Source: Siphonodentalium dalli (lineage: Eukaryota > Mollusca > Scaphopoda > Gadilida > Siphonodentaliidae). Taken from it: DNA of 64,000 bases. Made by a program: the position numbers and the translations under genes. The stretch lies in NCBI GenBank assembly GCA_032622095.1, contig CP136062.1, positions 130,033,282 to 130,097,281 on the forward strand, in the 5' to 3' direction. Positions 47,851-58,350 of this stretch are shown here, one piece after another. The stretch's first letter is position 1. Each line of letters starts with the position of its first letter. The notes under the pieces were generated by a model. That model saw nothing but the letters and a program-made list of their open reading frames with translations. It made no database searches and was not told the origin of the DNA.

Positions 47851-49565
47851 TTTGGCTGCATTACCCTTCCTAAAGATTGTAGCCAGCTGGCTGTTAATTA
47901 TTGTAGCTATATGAGAAGGCTTTTATACTGGTACTAAAAGAGGGATCAGCTATTTTAATTTCGGTAGGTTATTGTGATTTTCAATAAAAAAAACATTTTT
48001 TAACTACGAAAGAAACTGCATTAAGTATTACATATACCAAAGTTGTATTTAAAATAGATGAGTATATCACATTAACTTGCGGTTAGTTTCAGATTATAAG
48101 AACAAATTCATTTTACTTGTTTTCTAAAATGAAGCAGACACCCTGGTGATCACATGCCAATAACACCGGTTAAGAAAAACTATGCTTATTCGTTTTATAT
48201 ACGATTGAGCTGCCAGGGTATTTCTATCCCGAATCAGATGAAATAGACGGGAATATGACGAAATAAGAGGACACAAAATATGTTACTCATTTCACACAAT
48301 TTGCTGTCTGCATTTAACAGAATACAACTGATACTGAACGTGTTTTCAACTTGAATAGTTTTAGTTTCTTATTTGTTATTTAAGTTTTGTACGTCTGCGT
48401 CTTGTATTCTCTGAGAAAAATAACACAAATAACATAGATTACTCTTTTAATGTTGCAAGTAATCGCAAATACTCTGTTTAAAATGTATCCTCTGATAATT
48501 CAAGACAATTATATCTAACTATTGAGATACAAATGTTTCATGAACAGCACTTCCCCAACGTTTCCAAACCAATTGTAATCACTGACACGATTATCAATAA
48601 TCCGCTTAAAATTGTTGCAATTGACATTCTGGGGAAATGAGAGGGGGGGGGGGTCGAAAATAAAAACATTCGTTGAAAATGCTGTATATATATATAGAAC
48701 TAATCAATGTTACTCCGACTGCTCACGCATTAATTTAGTTTCAAAATGTTCTGTTATCACTGGGTTTATATTCATCGTCTAAATAGGACATATGTCACTC
48801 GTGTTTTCAGAATTACGAAGGGTGTATGCTTCTTGGTTTGTGAGTTATTAACTCTACTCACTCGCGTAGCGAATATAGTTATTAACTCCCAAAACAAGAC
48901 GCACACACCTTAATTCCGAAGACACTCGTTTAGATAATCTGTCCTATACATAACACTTGAGAATTGTGTATATACGTTCGCTGTATGTCTAAATGTCGCA
49001 TGCAATTATTGGACAATGTAAGCTTTGCCTATCTGAGTCTTGAGTGCGTCCTTATATAGAACGTCCTTGATGCGTTTCCTTTTACCATCAATCTTGAAAA
49101 CAGACACAACAATAATGTATTCTTTCATTTCCAAAGATTAACTTAATGTTGAAAGGATATACATCGATCTAGATGGTACGGCATGATTAGTTCACAACAA
49201 AGCAACTAATAGTCGTTAATCTGGTATGTCTATATGTCCTTGTTTTGGACAATTAAGGTAAAGTAAGGCAAAGCGACATTCATACTAACTGGAAAGAACT
49301 TTAAGTTACCAACTCATGTATGGGAAACAGGGGTTACGTATCAAAGATGGCCTGGTCAAGTTTTTTAGTTTACATATAAGTGTAAATTTGTCGAAACAGA
49401 ATTTCAAATTGGCTGAAATTTGATCAAGTTATAGTTCTAACGATCTTACAATTACACAAATCAGACAAACCTGGTTTTCGAACCCAATAGATATATTATT
49501 GTGAAAGTTCTGTATATAATAACTATTTACATTGATATACACTGTGTGAAATTTTGAATTTAATT
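47851..49565. other. Gap: nothing recognised
   Basis: AT-rich; a run of 11 G at 48643-48653. No gene, tandem array or TIR noted. Confidence 0.5.
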
Positions 49566-49705
49566 TCACGTAAACGTCACGTATTTTCCATATGTCTAGA
49601 GTTACGGTATATACGGGTCACGTAAATTTCCATAAACTTGACATATACGTGAGATTTACGGACACGTATTCTTCCACATTTTACGTGGAATTTATGTGCA
49701 CGTTC
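49566..49705. repeat. Cluster of CACGTAA/TTACGTG words
   Basis: About 140 bp with at least seven ACGT cores, in both orientations: TTTCACGTAAACGTCACGTA, GGTCACGTAAATTTCC, ATATACGTGAG, ACACGTATT, TTTTACGTGGAATTT and GTGCACGT. The two ends are weak inverted copies of each other. It could be a small foldback element or a bZIP/bHLH-type motif cluster. Confidence 0.6.
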
Positions 49706-50218
49706 GATTTAAAAAATGAGTACAATTTATTGATCATTTATTTTCTAAATAACACATGTATGGACGCGTTAAATTTCAATTACCAGACACACTAGCAATC
49801 CCTCCACCCGTCGATACTAATGATATCAGTGTTAACTTTTCATAAACTTATACAGGTGTAAATCACCACTAATACCATTGATAATGAGCGTTTCCTGAAA
49901 TGAGTGGTATTGATTGACAAACATTAATAGACTTTCTTGAGGAATCAAAAGTGACTTGCCAAAATCTTTGCAAAATGAAACTATTTTTTTCCAAATGTGA
50001 ATTATTTTTGCCATTGGCAAATTTGGCAAGTGGCAGCGCGAACCCTGTCTGTCGGATTATTTCATTTAGCACTATGCAAGGGAGTCTTTGTGGTTTTGTA
50101 CTTAATTGGATGTTTAAACGCGGCAGCATAATTTGGAACCTAACATGTCACATTGTTAAATTTGCCGATATCAGGGCTGTTTTGTTCTCTGGAGTATCAA
50201 ATTGCTGGATCTATGCGT

Positions 50219-50566
50219 AGTACCTAAATACTTCAGAGTACCTGTCTTGATATTTTGGTACTTCAGATAATATATAGGGCGTATCATGAAAGCATCTATT
50301 TCTTGGCACCTCATATCGTGAGCGTCATGGCTTCGGTGATATAAATGCGGGGTGGGTATTATATGCACAATGCCCGGGTAGAACTTAAATAATTATTAGG
50401 TAATCCAGAGTACCAACAATTTGGTACTCTAGAGTACCAAGAAGTTGGTACTCCAGAGTACCGAACATTTTTGTACTCTAGAGTACCAAAAAGTTGGTAC
50501 CCCCCCCCCCCTGGGACAAAGCTTAGTACCTACATAGGTACTCTGAAGTACCTATATTTTAAAGAG
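50219..50566. repeat. Palindrome-rich element built on GGTACTC/GAGTACC
   Basis: The outer parts (ATACTTCAGAGTACCT at about 50230 and AGGTACTCTGAAGTACCTAT near 50537) are inverted copies. Between them the words GGTACTCYAGAGTACC repeat at least four times, including the perfect 20-bp palindrome TTGGTACTCTAGAGTACCAA at 50421-50440. C12 at 50500-50511 interrupts the series. No ORF. Confidence 0.75.
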
Positions 50567-51264
50567 TGTATGTGTAAGGCATGATCGTGCATTACGCTGA
50601 AATACTCATTTTGACAGAGTTACATGCATTTATATAAATATATACGTGCCGTTTACGGTAAACTTAACATTTCCAAACCTATGCATCTTTAACATCAGCT
50701 TAATCCATCATAATAGACGACATAGTCCATGTCGCCCAATCGCATATAACCTTGGTAGATAATTTTAATATATTTACCTGAAAATAGAGGGAAATATGTA
50801 AGGTTGGTACGATAAAATGATAAACAATGTCCAAAAATATGACAACACTGCAAAGTCGTAATTGCATGGAAAGTAGAAAGAGAAAAGAAATCCTGTATAC
50901 AAATTACATTCCTAGAATTCGAAGTCTCACACAGCAAGCGGCAGTTTTATAAACGGTGCATCTGTGCTGTCATGAGGGTGACGACCCCCCTTTTCGGACG
51001 CCGGATTCGGGGTCTTATGGCGTATTCCGGATGCCAGACCAGCGTACGCCGGATGCCGTGAGTGGAATCTTAATTAATCGTCAACAGCCACCATGCAATG
51101 TGTTTATTCCGTGCAAATCGGACCAGAAAGATTATATCCGGCATTTTTCCATTTTGGGTCGCAGGGTATGGAAACCCAGTGGGTTGGTGGTAAATGTTTT
51201 GGGAGGTTACTTAATTATTCGCCAACGGCACATTATATATACGTATACAGTGCCGTGTATTCGA
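50567..51264. other. Gap: no gene
   Basis: 50995-51060 has repeated CGGATGCC/CGGACGCCGGATTCGG words, GC-rich against the background. Otherwise nothing recognised. Confidence 0.45.
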
Positions 51265-51373
51265 ATGCTAGACGTTTCGGCACCTGGACGTTTCGGCACC
51301 CGTGGTTGCCGTTCAGCACCTGGACGTTTCGGCACCTGACTTTTCGTCACCTTGGACTTTTCGGCACCTGTTA
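51265..51373 (+). repeat. Solo TTTCGGCACC terminal-repeat block
   Basis: GACGTTTCGGCACCTGGACG and variants repeat five times (TTTCGGCACC three times unchanged). It matches the ends of the 27376-29385 element. No inverted partner is seen nearby. Confidence 0.75.
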
Positions 51374-51937
51374 AACCCGAGGGTATCGCCAAAGCCGAGA
51401 AAACGGGAAAGTCATTTTCACGTGTCGTTTTCCATACCCGCGCGATATGGAGTGACCACTGTCGGCACAGAAAGATGTTAATGCCGCAGACGAAGATGTC
51501 ACCAAAAGCCGAGCATCTGTGCAGTAAATATGCGTAGTACTTAAGGAGTTCTGATGATTTTCGAGTGTTTTTATGTGTATCTGAGACTGATCAATTGGAC
51601 TGCGAATGTCATCTAAAATATAAATCCCACAACATATTCGGAATATTGTATACATATCTATTATGAATGTATTTCAATTGAAATTAATTGAACATCCATC
51701 TCAGCATTCAGATTTACGATCTCAAAAAGGTGAATGAATGATAAAGCGATGCCTTGATCAGACCCCCTTGTATTTGCGAACATCAGTGTGAACCTCAGAG
51801 GAGATCTACTCCTGCTTCATGTGGACATACACATACGTTGTTCGTTGTCTGTTTTACGATGAGAAACCAACATATCCCCATATCATATACGTGAAAATGA
51901 CTCCCATGTTCTCGGCTTTTGGCGATACCCTCGGGTT
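51374..51937. mobile_element. Inverted-repeat element (564 bp), 50-bp arms
   Basis: The left arm AACCCGAGGGTATCGCCAAA followed by GCCGAGAA (51374-51423) is repeated inverted at 51889-51937 with a few mismatches; both contain TCATTTTCACGT innermost. The left arm abuts the TTTCGGCACC block, so the two may be parts of one composite element. No target duplication assigned. Confidence 0.75.
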
Positions 51938-53744
51938 TGGCGATACCACGTACACGGGGTGGATATGTACAGGGGTACATATGCGTTATTCTTACCAAAA
52001 TATGGCATAGCAATCGACACATTTAATATTCATATAAATATACCACAAATCGTAATTAACCTTTGCAACAACAGCGTTGGTTGGGCACAATTAGCCTTTT
52101 TTATTCTACAAGCATAACACCCTTGTGGCAATCAAGTGGGTAATTGTTCATGTAGCTACACTTGGGGAAAAGGGATAATCACCAATAAATAAATAACCAC
52201 AACACAATCTTATGTTTCGTTTGCAGTCCGATTCGGCCTTATATTAACCGACATAAGAAACTATCAAACAGCTGGCACCACATACCCCTCCCAGTTGGCA
52301 AGGTTCCATTCAGTTAAATTTAGTTATAGTTATATACATGACCTAGATTCCATCCATCTTTCCGACTAAAATTGGACCACAAGTTAGGTTTTACCTTAAA
52401 GATTATCTTATGACACCTACCACCAGACTTAAAGTTAAGACCATCTTAAGTTAAGACCTTGTTCGTGAAATTCAGTTATGGATGGAGTGTGAACTGAAGA
52501 CCATCTTGATTCCAAACTAAGTTATATGTTGCTTTCGTGGTCACAGATTGTTGTAATATATTAGGCTCAGTTTAAACACATTTAAATTATTGTAGCGAAT
52601 TACTGTGATTTGGCACAAGTTATTATTTCAACTTAATTGCAGTAAGCCAATCGTATTTATGCCGTTCAGTTGCCTTTTGTCGGGGAAAACATCACCGTAT
52701 TTATTAATCACTGTGCTACCATTTATATCTTCCAAAATATATTGTGAGTTGCAATTTGCCGTACACTATATAACATGCAACGTTTGTCTGATTGTTGACA
52801 ATTACTCTGTGCTTTGAACTGTTCAACTCATCGTCGATAATCCACCAAGGACATTGTATTGCGAACATATTCAGCCAGACACTTTCCCAAAAAAAAATTA
52901 CTCATTATAAATGAAAGACCACACAAATTGCTAAATGTCCGGTGTTAGATATACACGGTTGTTATAGTCACATCCAAAACACCAAAAGACATTGCATAGC
53001 AATTTGTTCACGATTTGGGTGTTTCTTTCCATCAGATTGACTTGACTTATAATGAACAGCAAAATTGACATAAATATGAACCTAATTCGAAGAGCTGTCG
53101 AACATTTTCCCAAAATCATATTTTAGCGAATTTTGTTCCCATCAATTTTTTAGCATCAAAATCAGATTGTTACCAATTTGTCCTAGGTTTTAGATACTAT
53201 ATAACCGCCACCTTGGTGAGACTATTATGAGGGTTATTGTGATTTAGAGGGACACGGACAATCACTTCGGCAGCAAAGGTAATTTTGTTTTATTTACTTT
53301 ATTAAATATTTCAGCAATGCCTTGGCTGATGCTTTCAAAGCGACATAATTAATCATCTGGATTATGTTCGATTTGTAACAACCAATACAACCAGTATTAA
53401 AATAGTTGTTTTTGAATGTTTGATATACGTACTGGCTTTCGGGGATATGTTCAGATTAGTCGACCACCGAGAAAATGACACTAGAAGAAAAAAATTCTTA
53501 ACAGCATCAGTTTGCCCTAACAGCACCATATAGCAATTCAGCAGGACCCACCAACACCATAGCACACCAGCAGGACCATTTGGCCAGGGAGAGTACACCG
53601 TACCGAATGAGCAACCGATGGCCGTCACGATGAAAGGGAAACAACTCCCTTCAAATCATATGAAACAGTAATTGCATTTAACACTTTCTCAATTTAGTTT
53701 CGTTATATGGCTTATTATATAGCTCCCATTGAGATCACTATAGG
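51938..53744. other. Gap: no supported gene
   Basis: Weak internal repetition at 52380-52520 (CTTAAAGTTAAGACCATCTT, GAAGACCATCTTGATTCC). Short open frames (52605-52817 plus, 53362-53628 minus) without domains. Confidence 0.5.
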
Positions 53745-54000
53745 CATGGTGGTTGTGCGTGGTCAATACAAATAATCTAGTATTCACATTACCGACTGAT
53801 GCGTCGGGGCAATAAAGATGTAGGGGAAACAACTGCATTTCATAATTTAATAACGGTCATCGCTGGCGAAGCTTTATCAATTTCGATCAAGTTATAGAGC
53901 ACGTTGATTACAATTGAGGACAGTATTGCCCTGATTGAAGTGAGTGGTGTAACATCATATATTCATATTACCGACTGAGCCACAAAAATTAAGGCTCCTC
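53745..54000. repeat. Dispersed repeat with CATTACCGACTGAGCC word, copies 1 and 2
   Basis: GTGGTCAATAC...TATTCACATTACCGACTGATGC, then CGGGGCAATAAAGATGTAGG and GGAAACAACT (53755-53835). A partial second copy with CATATTACCGACTGAGCCAC is at 53965-53990. A third is at 55248-55335. Confidence 0.65.
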
Positions 54001-54426
54001 TCATAGGTCCAAGACAATAAGCTATTTCGTGATTAGAGTGTTGCTTGAAATTATTAATTATTCTTGCAGTTCTTGGTTCCGAAAGGGACAAAAAGAAAGT
54101 AATATTGTCAAAATCCGTTGTTAGTATCGTCTCTTAATAACTGTTCTGATTCTATATACAATTAAGTTGATGATATGTGAAACTCAAGATAGTTCGCCAG
54201 ATAGATCCAGAGAAATTCTTTGTTGAAAATATCTTTGCCGTTTTGGCTGGATTTATCCAAAAACGTGCGTCTCCCCCTTGAACTGGTCGCATATTCAATA
54301 TTAATTAACTCCCTATAGTTTTAACCCCCATCCGCTTTTGCTATTCTTTCAATGCGTTTAGATAACGATTTTCGGCTATACGATGTAACACAGAAAATCT
54401 GAAATTAGTTACAATGGAGAACAATA
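54001..54426. other. Gap: nothing recognised
   Basis: AT-rich, no structured feature noted. Confidence 0.5.
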
Positions 54427-55238
54427 TAGACTCTTATGACTAATGTGTAGGTTTTCTAAACAAAATGTGTAGCCCTGCTACACAATCATTATTCAATTTT
54501 GATCTTAAACATATTTGTGTAGTATATGTGTAGTTTCATATTCGTACACAAATTGTGTAACAATTTTTACACATAAATGGGTAAATTTTTACACATTTAT
54601 ACACAACTGTGTGTATACAATCAACACATTTCCCTTGCACATTTTGTGTAGGTTCTTACACACACAGTTCGTAGACAAGAAATGCAAGTTCAGTAGTCCG
54701 ACCTGTGGGTATAGTATTAAAGATATATGCAGATTTATATGTTAAAACTTGCATGGCGCATAGTGGTATGTAGTATTTTGTTCTCTACTGTGAGTTTTTG
54801 CTTTGAATGAACAAACCAGGGTCGAGGCGTGCATGATTGCATAATATTAGTATTATTACAACAATCATAACAAGAGTCTAAGGGCAGTAATCGCCATGAA
54901 AGTTTTAACAAATAAATCCTCATATACTATTAATACTAAACCCACAAATTTGAATTCTGAACTTACATCCTTGTATACTATCGCTGTAGATTGTATTCCA
55001 AAAAATATACTCAAACAATATGGCCGTCACGTATCAGACTATGAAACTGAAGGCACCGCAATGCGCATGCTCTACGTTCTTACACAATTGTGTGTAACAA
55101 AATATACACATTATGTGTAGAACGGCACTTGCCACTTGGTCAATGTATTTGTATGTAAAACTACACATTACTATGTGTATTAACCGGGTTTACACATTTG
55201 ATGTGTAATCGTTTCTACACATTAGTTATAAGAGTGTA
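54427..55238. mobile_element. Foldback element (812 bp) saturated with TGTGTA/TACACA
   Basis: The ends are inverted copies: TAGACTCTTATGACTAATGT then GTAG (54427-54450) against TACACTCTTATAACTAATGT then GTAG (reverse complement of 55215-55238). TGTGTA or TACACA occurs many times in both outer parts (54440-54670 and 55080-55238), for example AAATGTGTAGCCCTGCTACACAA. The middle (54690-55080) lacks the word. The open frame at 54896-55120 has no domain. It lies between copies of the CATTACCGACTGAGCC repeat. Confidence 0.8.
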
Positions 55239-55247
55239 GGTTGCGAG

Positions 55248-55335
55248 TGGTCAATACCATGGCAATAACCCTGTATTTACATTACCGAATGAGCCACGGG
55301 GGCACTAAATATGTAGGGGTAACAACTCAATATCA
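55248..55335. repeat. CATTACCGACTGAGCC repeat, copy 3
   Basis: GAGTGGTCAATACCATGGCA, TTACATTACCGAATGAGCCA, GGGGCACTAAATATGTAGG and GGTAACAACTC align in order with 53755-53835. Confidence 0.7.
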
Positions 55336-55422
55336 CAATCAAAGGAAATTGTCACTGTAGGTATATAGGGCGGCTAGGCATAGGGTATGCAGGGACTACA
55401 GTAATAATTATGGGTAACTTTT

Positions 55423-55523
55423 CAGGATTTAGTCGGAAATATGGCTTGTTGCCATTCATCGGAAAGCTCTCAGTGAGAGCTTTCCGATGAATGGCAACCA
55501 GCCATATTTCCGACTAAATCCTG
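55423..55523. repeat. 101-bp near-perfect hairpin
   Basis: Two 50-bp arms (55423-55472 and 55474-55523) around the single base G55473, complementary except for one position (left GGCTTGTTGCC against right GGCTGGTTGCC when reversed). The apex is GCTCTCA-G-TGAGAGC. There is effectively no loop, and sequence outside the arms does not pair. Confidence 0.95.
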
Positions 55524-57499
55524 CCGACACCACTATCAATATTTGTCGATTACCATTGAGAACTATATAGGTGTATGTCTGGTGGTATATATGTATAGTG
55601 CATGAGGGCTTGGTTCTAATATAAAACATCTCTCCTTTTATCTTCTATGCTCCAGTGTTTCTTCGCACGCTAGGTTGTTATAATAACCGCCAATTACGGG
55701 TAATATAGGCAGTGTTCATTCTCATGAGTATACCCCCTTGGATATAAAAAAGTAAGGCGCTGATGGTATCATCCGGCACTGAAGTAAGTCATGCTTCAGA
55801 AAATCTCTGAATGACATCCGCTGTGTAAAGTTGGCATGCATCCCCGAACTACAAGAGCGATTAAAGCGTCGGTTTTATCTTTGTGATTCCCGTAGACAGG
55901 TGCAGAGACAAAAAAGTGCAACGATGTATTCGTCACGGTCGAGTGAAGCGAAAATATTACTCTTATCGATCTATCAGTGATTCGCAGGAGTAGTTCCGTG
56001 AAATGCCGATCTTATCTCGTGAATAGCTCTCACTTTCACAAAAACCGCCGGAAAAATCAACAAATTGGTTCTACCACACGAGAGTACAGTTGTTTTTTGT
56101 CTTTATAATGAGCATCGCATTGAGAAATGATTTTAACATGAGTGTTATCATAGTTCTCGTTGCACTAATAAACTATAAAAATTAATGTCAAAACTCTTGG
56201 GGAAATACTATCGCATTTCGGTCAGTTTTTTTCAACAACGTTTTATTAGCTAGATAATAGGAATTGAATAACTGCCATGGCATGTGCAGAACGTATTATC
56301 CTCATTAGAAGAAGCGTGTGGCAAGTGTTTTTCAATTGACGAAAGTACGGCACCTCTCAAAAATAACTAATAATAAGTTAAATGAATCTCCAATAATATC
56401 ATTTTGTGTTTACTTAGATACACAGCCAGAAGTCATATCCGCCAGTAATATAATGAATCTATTGACAAAAAATATTAATTGTCTGTGATTTATATACCCG
56501 CTAGTCATACGAGCCCACTTGCCACAATCTTCCGTGAAATATTTCTGCTTTTTTTCTTGAAGAAAAATAGGCTGACATCGCATATATAAGAGTAAAAACT
56601 ATAGCAGGCCTCCTGCGAAGAAGGCGCCATTAATCACAGGGCCGTAGCCACATCGATAGATATGCCCCCTAAATGGCGAAATGAACATTCCGAAAATGTA
56701 TTAAGTAAGAAAATATTGCGGTCGACAACCATTTTTTTTTTTTTTTTTACATATAACCTATATATATGTGGGTATTGGTGTATATGTATAGCATCTTGCT
56801 CTCTGTTAGTCAAGTGCATTTATAATTTCACCTCAAACTAATTGCAATACAAAGTTCCGCAGTGGGTATAAGTACATTAACTCATCACACACAACATACT
56901 AAAAATAAAAAAAGAATCAAGAAATGCGCAATTGATGAATTTTGTTAAATAAATTTGTCAAAATTTGGTAAAACACTCAATTTATGGCTTTTCAAGAATG
57001 TTTATAGAAAACTTTATTTCACTAGACCTTCCATTTGTATATCCATTTTGTAGAGTACACACTCCTGATTGCAGAACAGAAAACATTTCCCAGATACGTT
57101 TAATATTTTTCGGGCTATGTACTTAGCTAAAATTAGCTCAAATCCATTCTTATGGTGTTGTATTTTGAAAACTAAAGGAAAATGAAGGGATATTTTGTTG
57201 TTTTAGTAATGTCCTCCCTAGATTGTGCACAAAATAATTTCTTTATGCATTTAAGATTGAGAAGACACAACTATTCTTAAACAAAATGTGTGTTCCATTG
57301 CATGGACTTAGCAAAATTTGTCTGTGATCAAAAACCGGCGAAATGAAATAGCAAATTTCAGGTCAAACAACTCAATAAATATCTATATTTGCGAATGTCT
57401 GTCTGTGTTCTATAGAAATTCACAGGGAACCATCTAGATGGCACCAAAGGGGTCTAACAGGGGTAACTTTTTACGAGAAAGATAATGGTGCGGGTTACA
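55524..57499. other. Gap: no gene
   Basis: AT-rich; T17 at 56732-56748. Nothing else recognised. Confidence 0.5.
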
Positions 57500-58350
57500 A
57501 ATTTCTAAAGTGACGCCGTTGTTGTCAGGGGCAGAAAAGGGGGAGTGGCAGAATTTGTTTTTGTCGCCGATTGCCACCAAACGTATATATAATCATCCCC
57601 ATGATATGAAGAATCTGATGGTGTGGTTTAAATATGTCAAAAGTGGCGCCGTTCGAGTCAGGGGTGCACGGATTGGGAGAGGGTCACCAAAATTGATAAA
57701 AATAATTTTAGCGCCGATTTCCACCAAATTGATAAATATTCTTCTCCATGATACAAGGAATCTAATTGTGTGATTTAAAGACGCCAAATTGGTGTCGTTT
57801 GAATGAGATTGAGGGGAGGGGTGGGTACTAAATTTGATAAGAATTGGTTTAGTCGCCGATTGCCACCAAACTTATACAAAATCATCCACAATGTATGAGG
57901 AGTCTAATGGTGTGGCTTAAAGCTGTCAAAAGTGGCGTCATTCGAGTCAGGGTGAACTGAAAGGGAGAGGGGCACCAAAATTGATTCACAATATTTTTAG
58001 CGGCAATTCCCACCAAATTGATACACATTCTTATCCATGATACGGAGAATATAATCGTGTGATTATTGACGCCATATTGGTGCTGTTTGTGTGAGATGGT
58101 GTGGGGGTGGGGTGGGCACTACATTTGATAAAAATTTGTTTAGTCGCCGATTAGCACCAAACTTATAAATAATCATCTCCATTATATCAGGCATCTAACT
58201 GTGTGGTTTAAAGATGTCAAAAGTGGGGCCATTCGAGTCAGGGGTGCACAGAGGGTGAGAGACACACACAAATGGATAAACAATATGTTTAGTGCCGATT
58301 TCCACCAGATTGATACATATTCTCCGTGATACGAGGAATCTAATTGTGTG
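57500..58350. repeat. Dimeric satellite, 290-bp period
   Basis: GTCAAAAGTGGCGCCGTTCG recurs near 57637, 57927 (GGCGTCATTCG) and 58217 (GGGGCCATTCG), exactly 290 bp apart each time. Each 290-bp unit is two diverged halves of about 145 bp: one with GTCGCCGATTGCCACCAAAC and ATCTAATGGTGTGG, one with AGCGCCGATTTCCACCAAAT and AATCTAATTGTGTGAT. A partial unit starts near 57506. Open frames on both strands come from the repetition. Confidence 0.9.
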
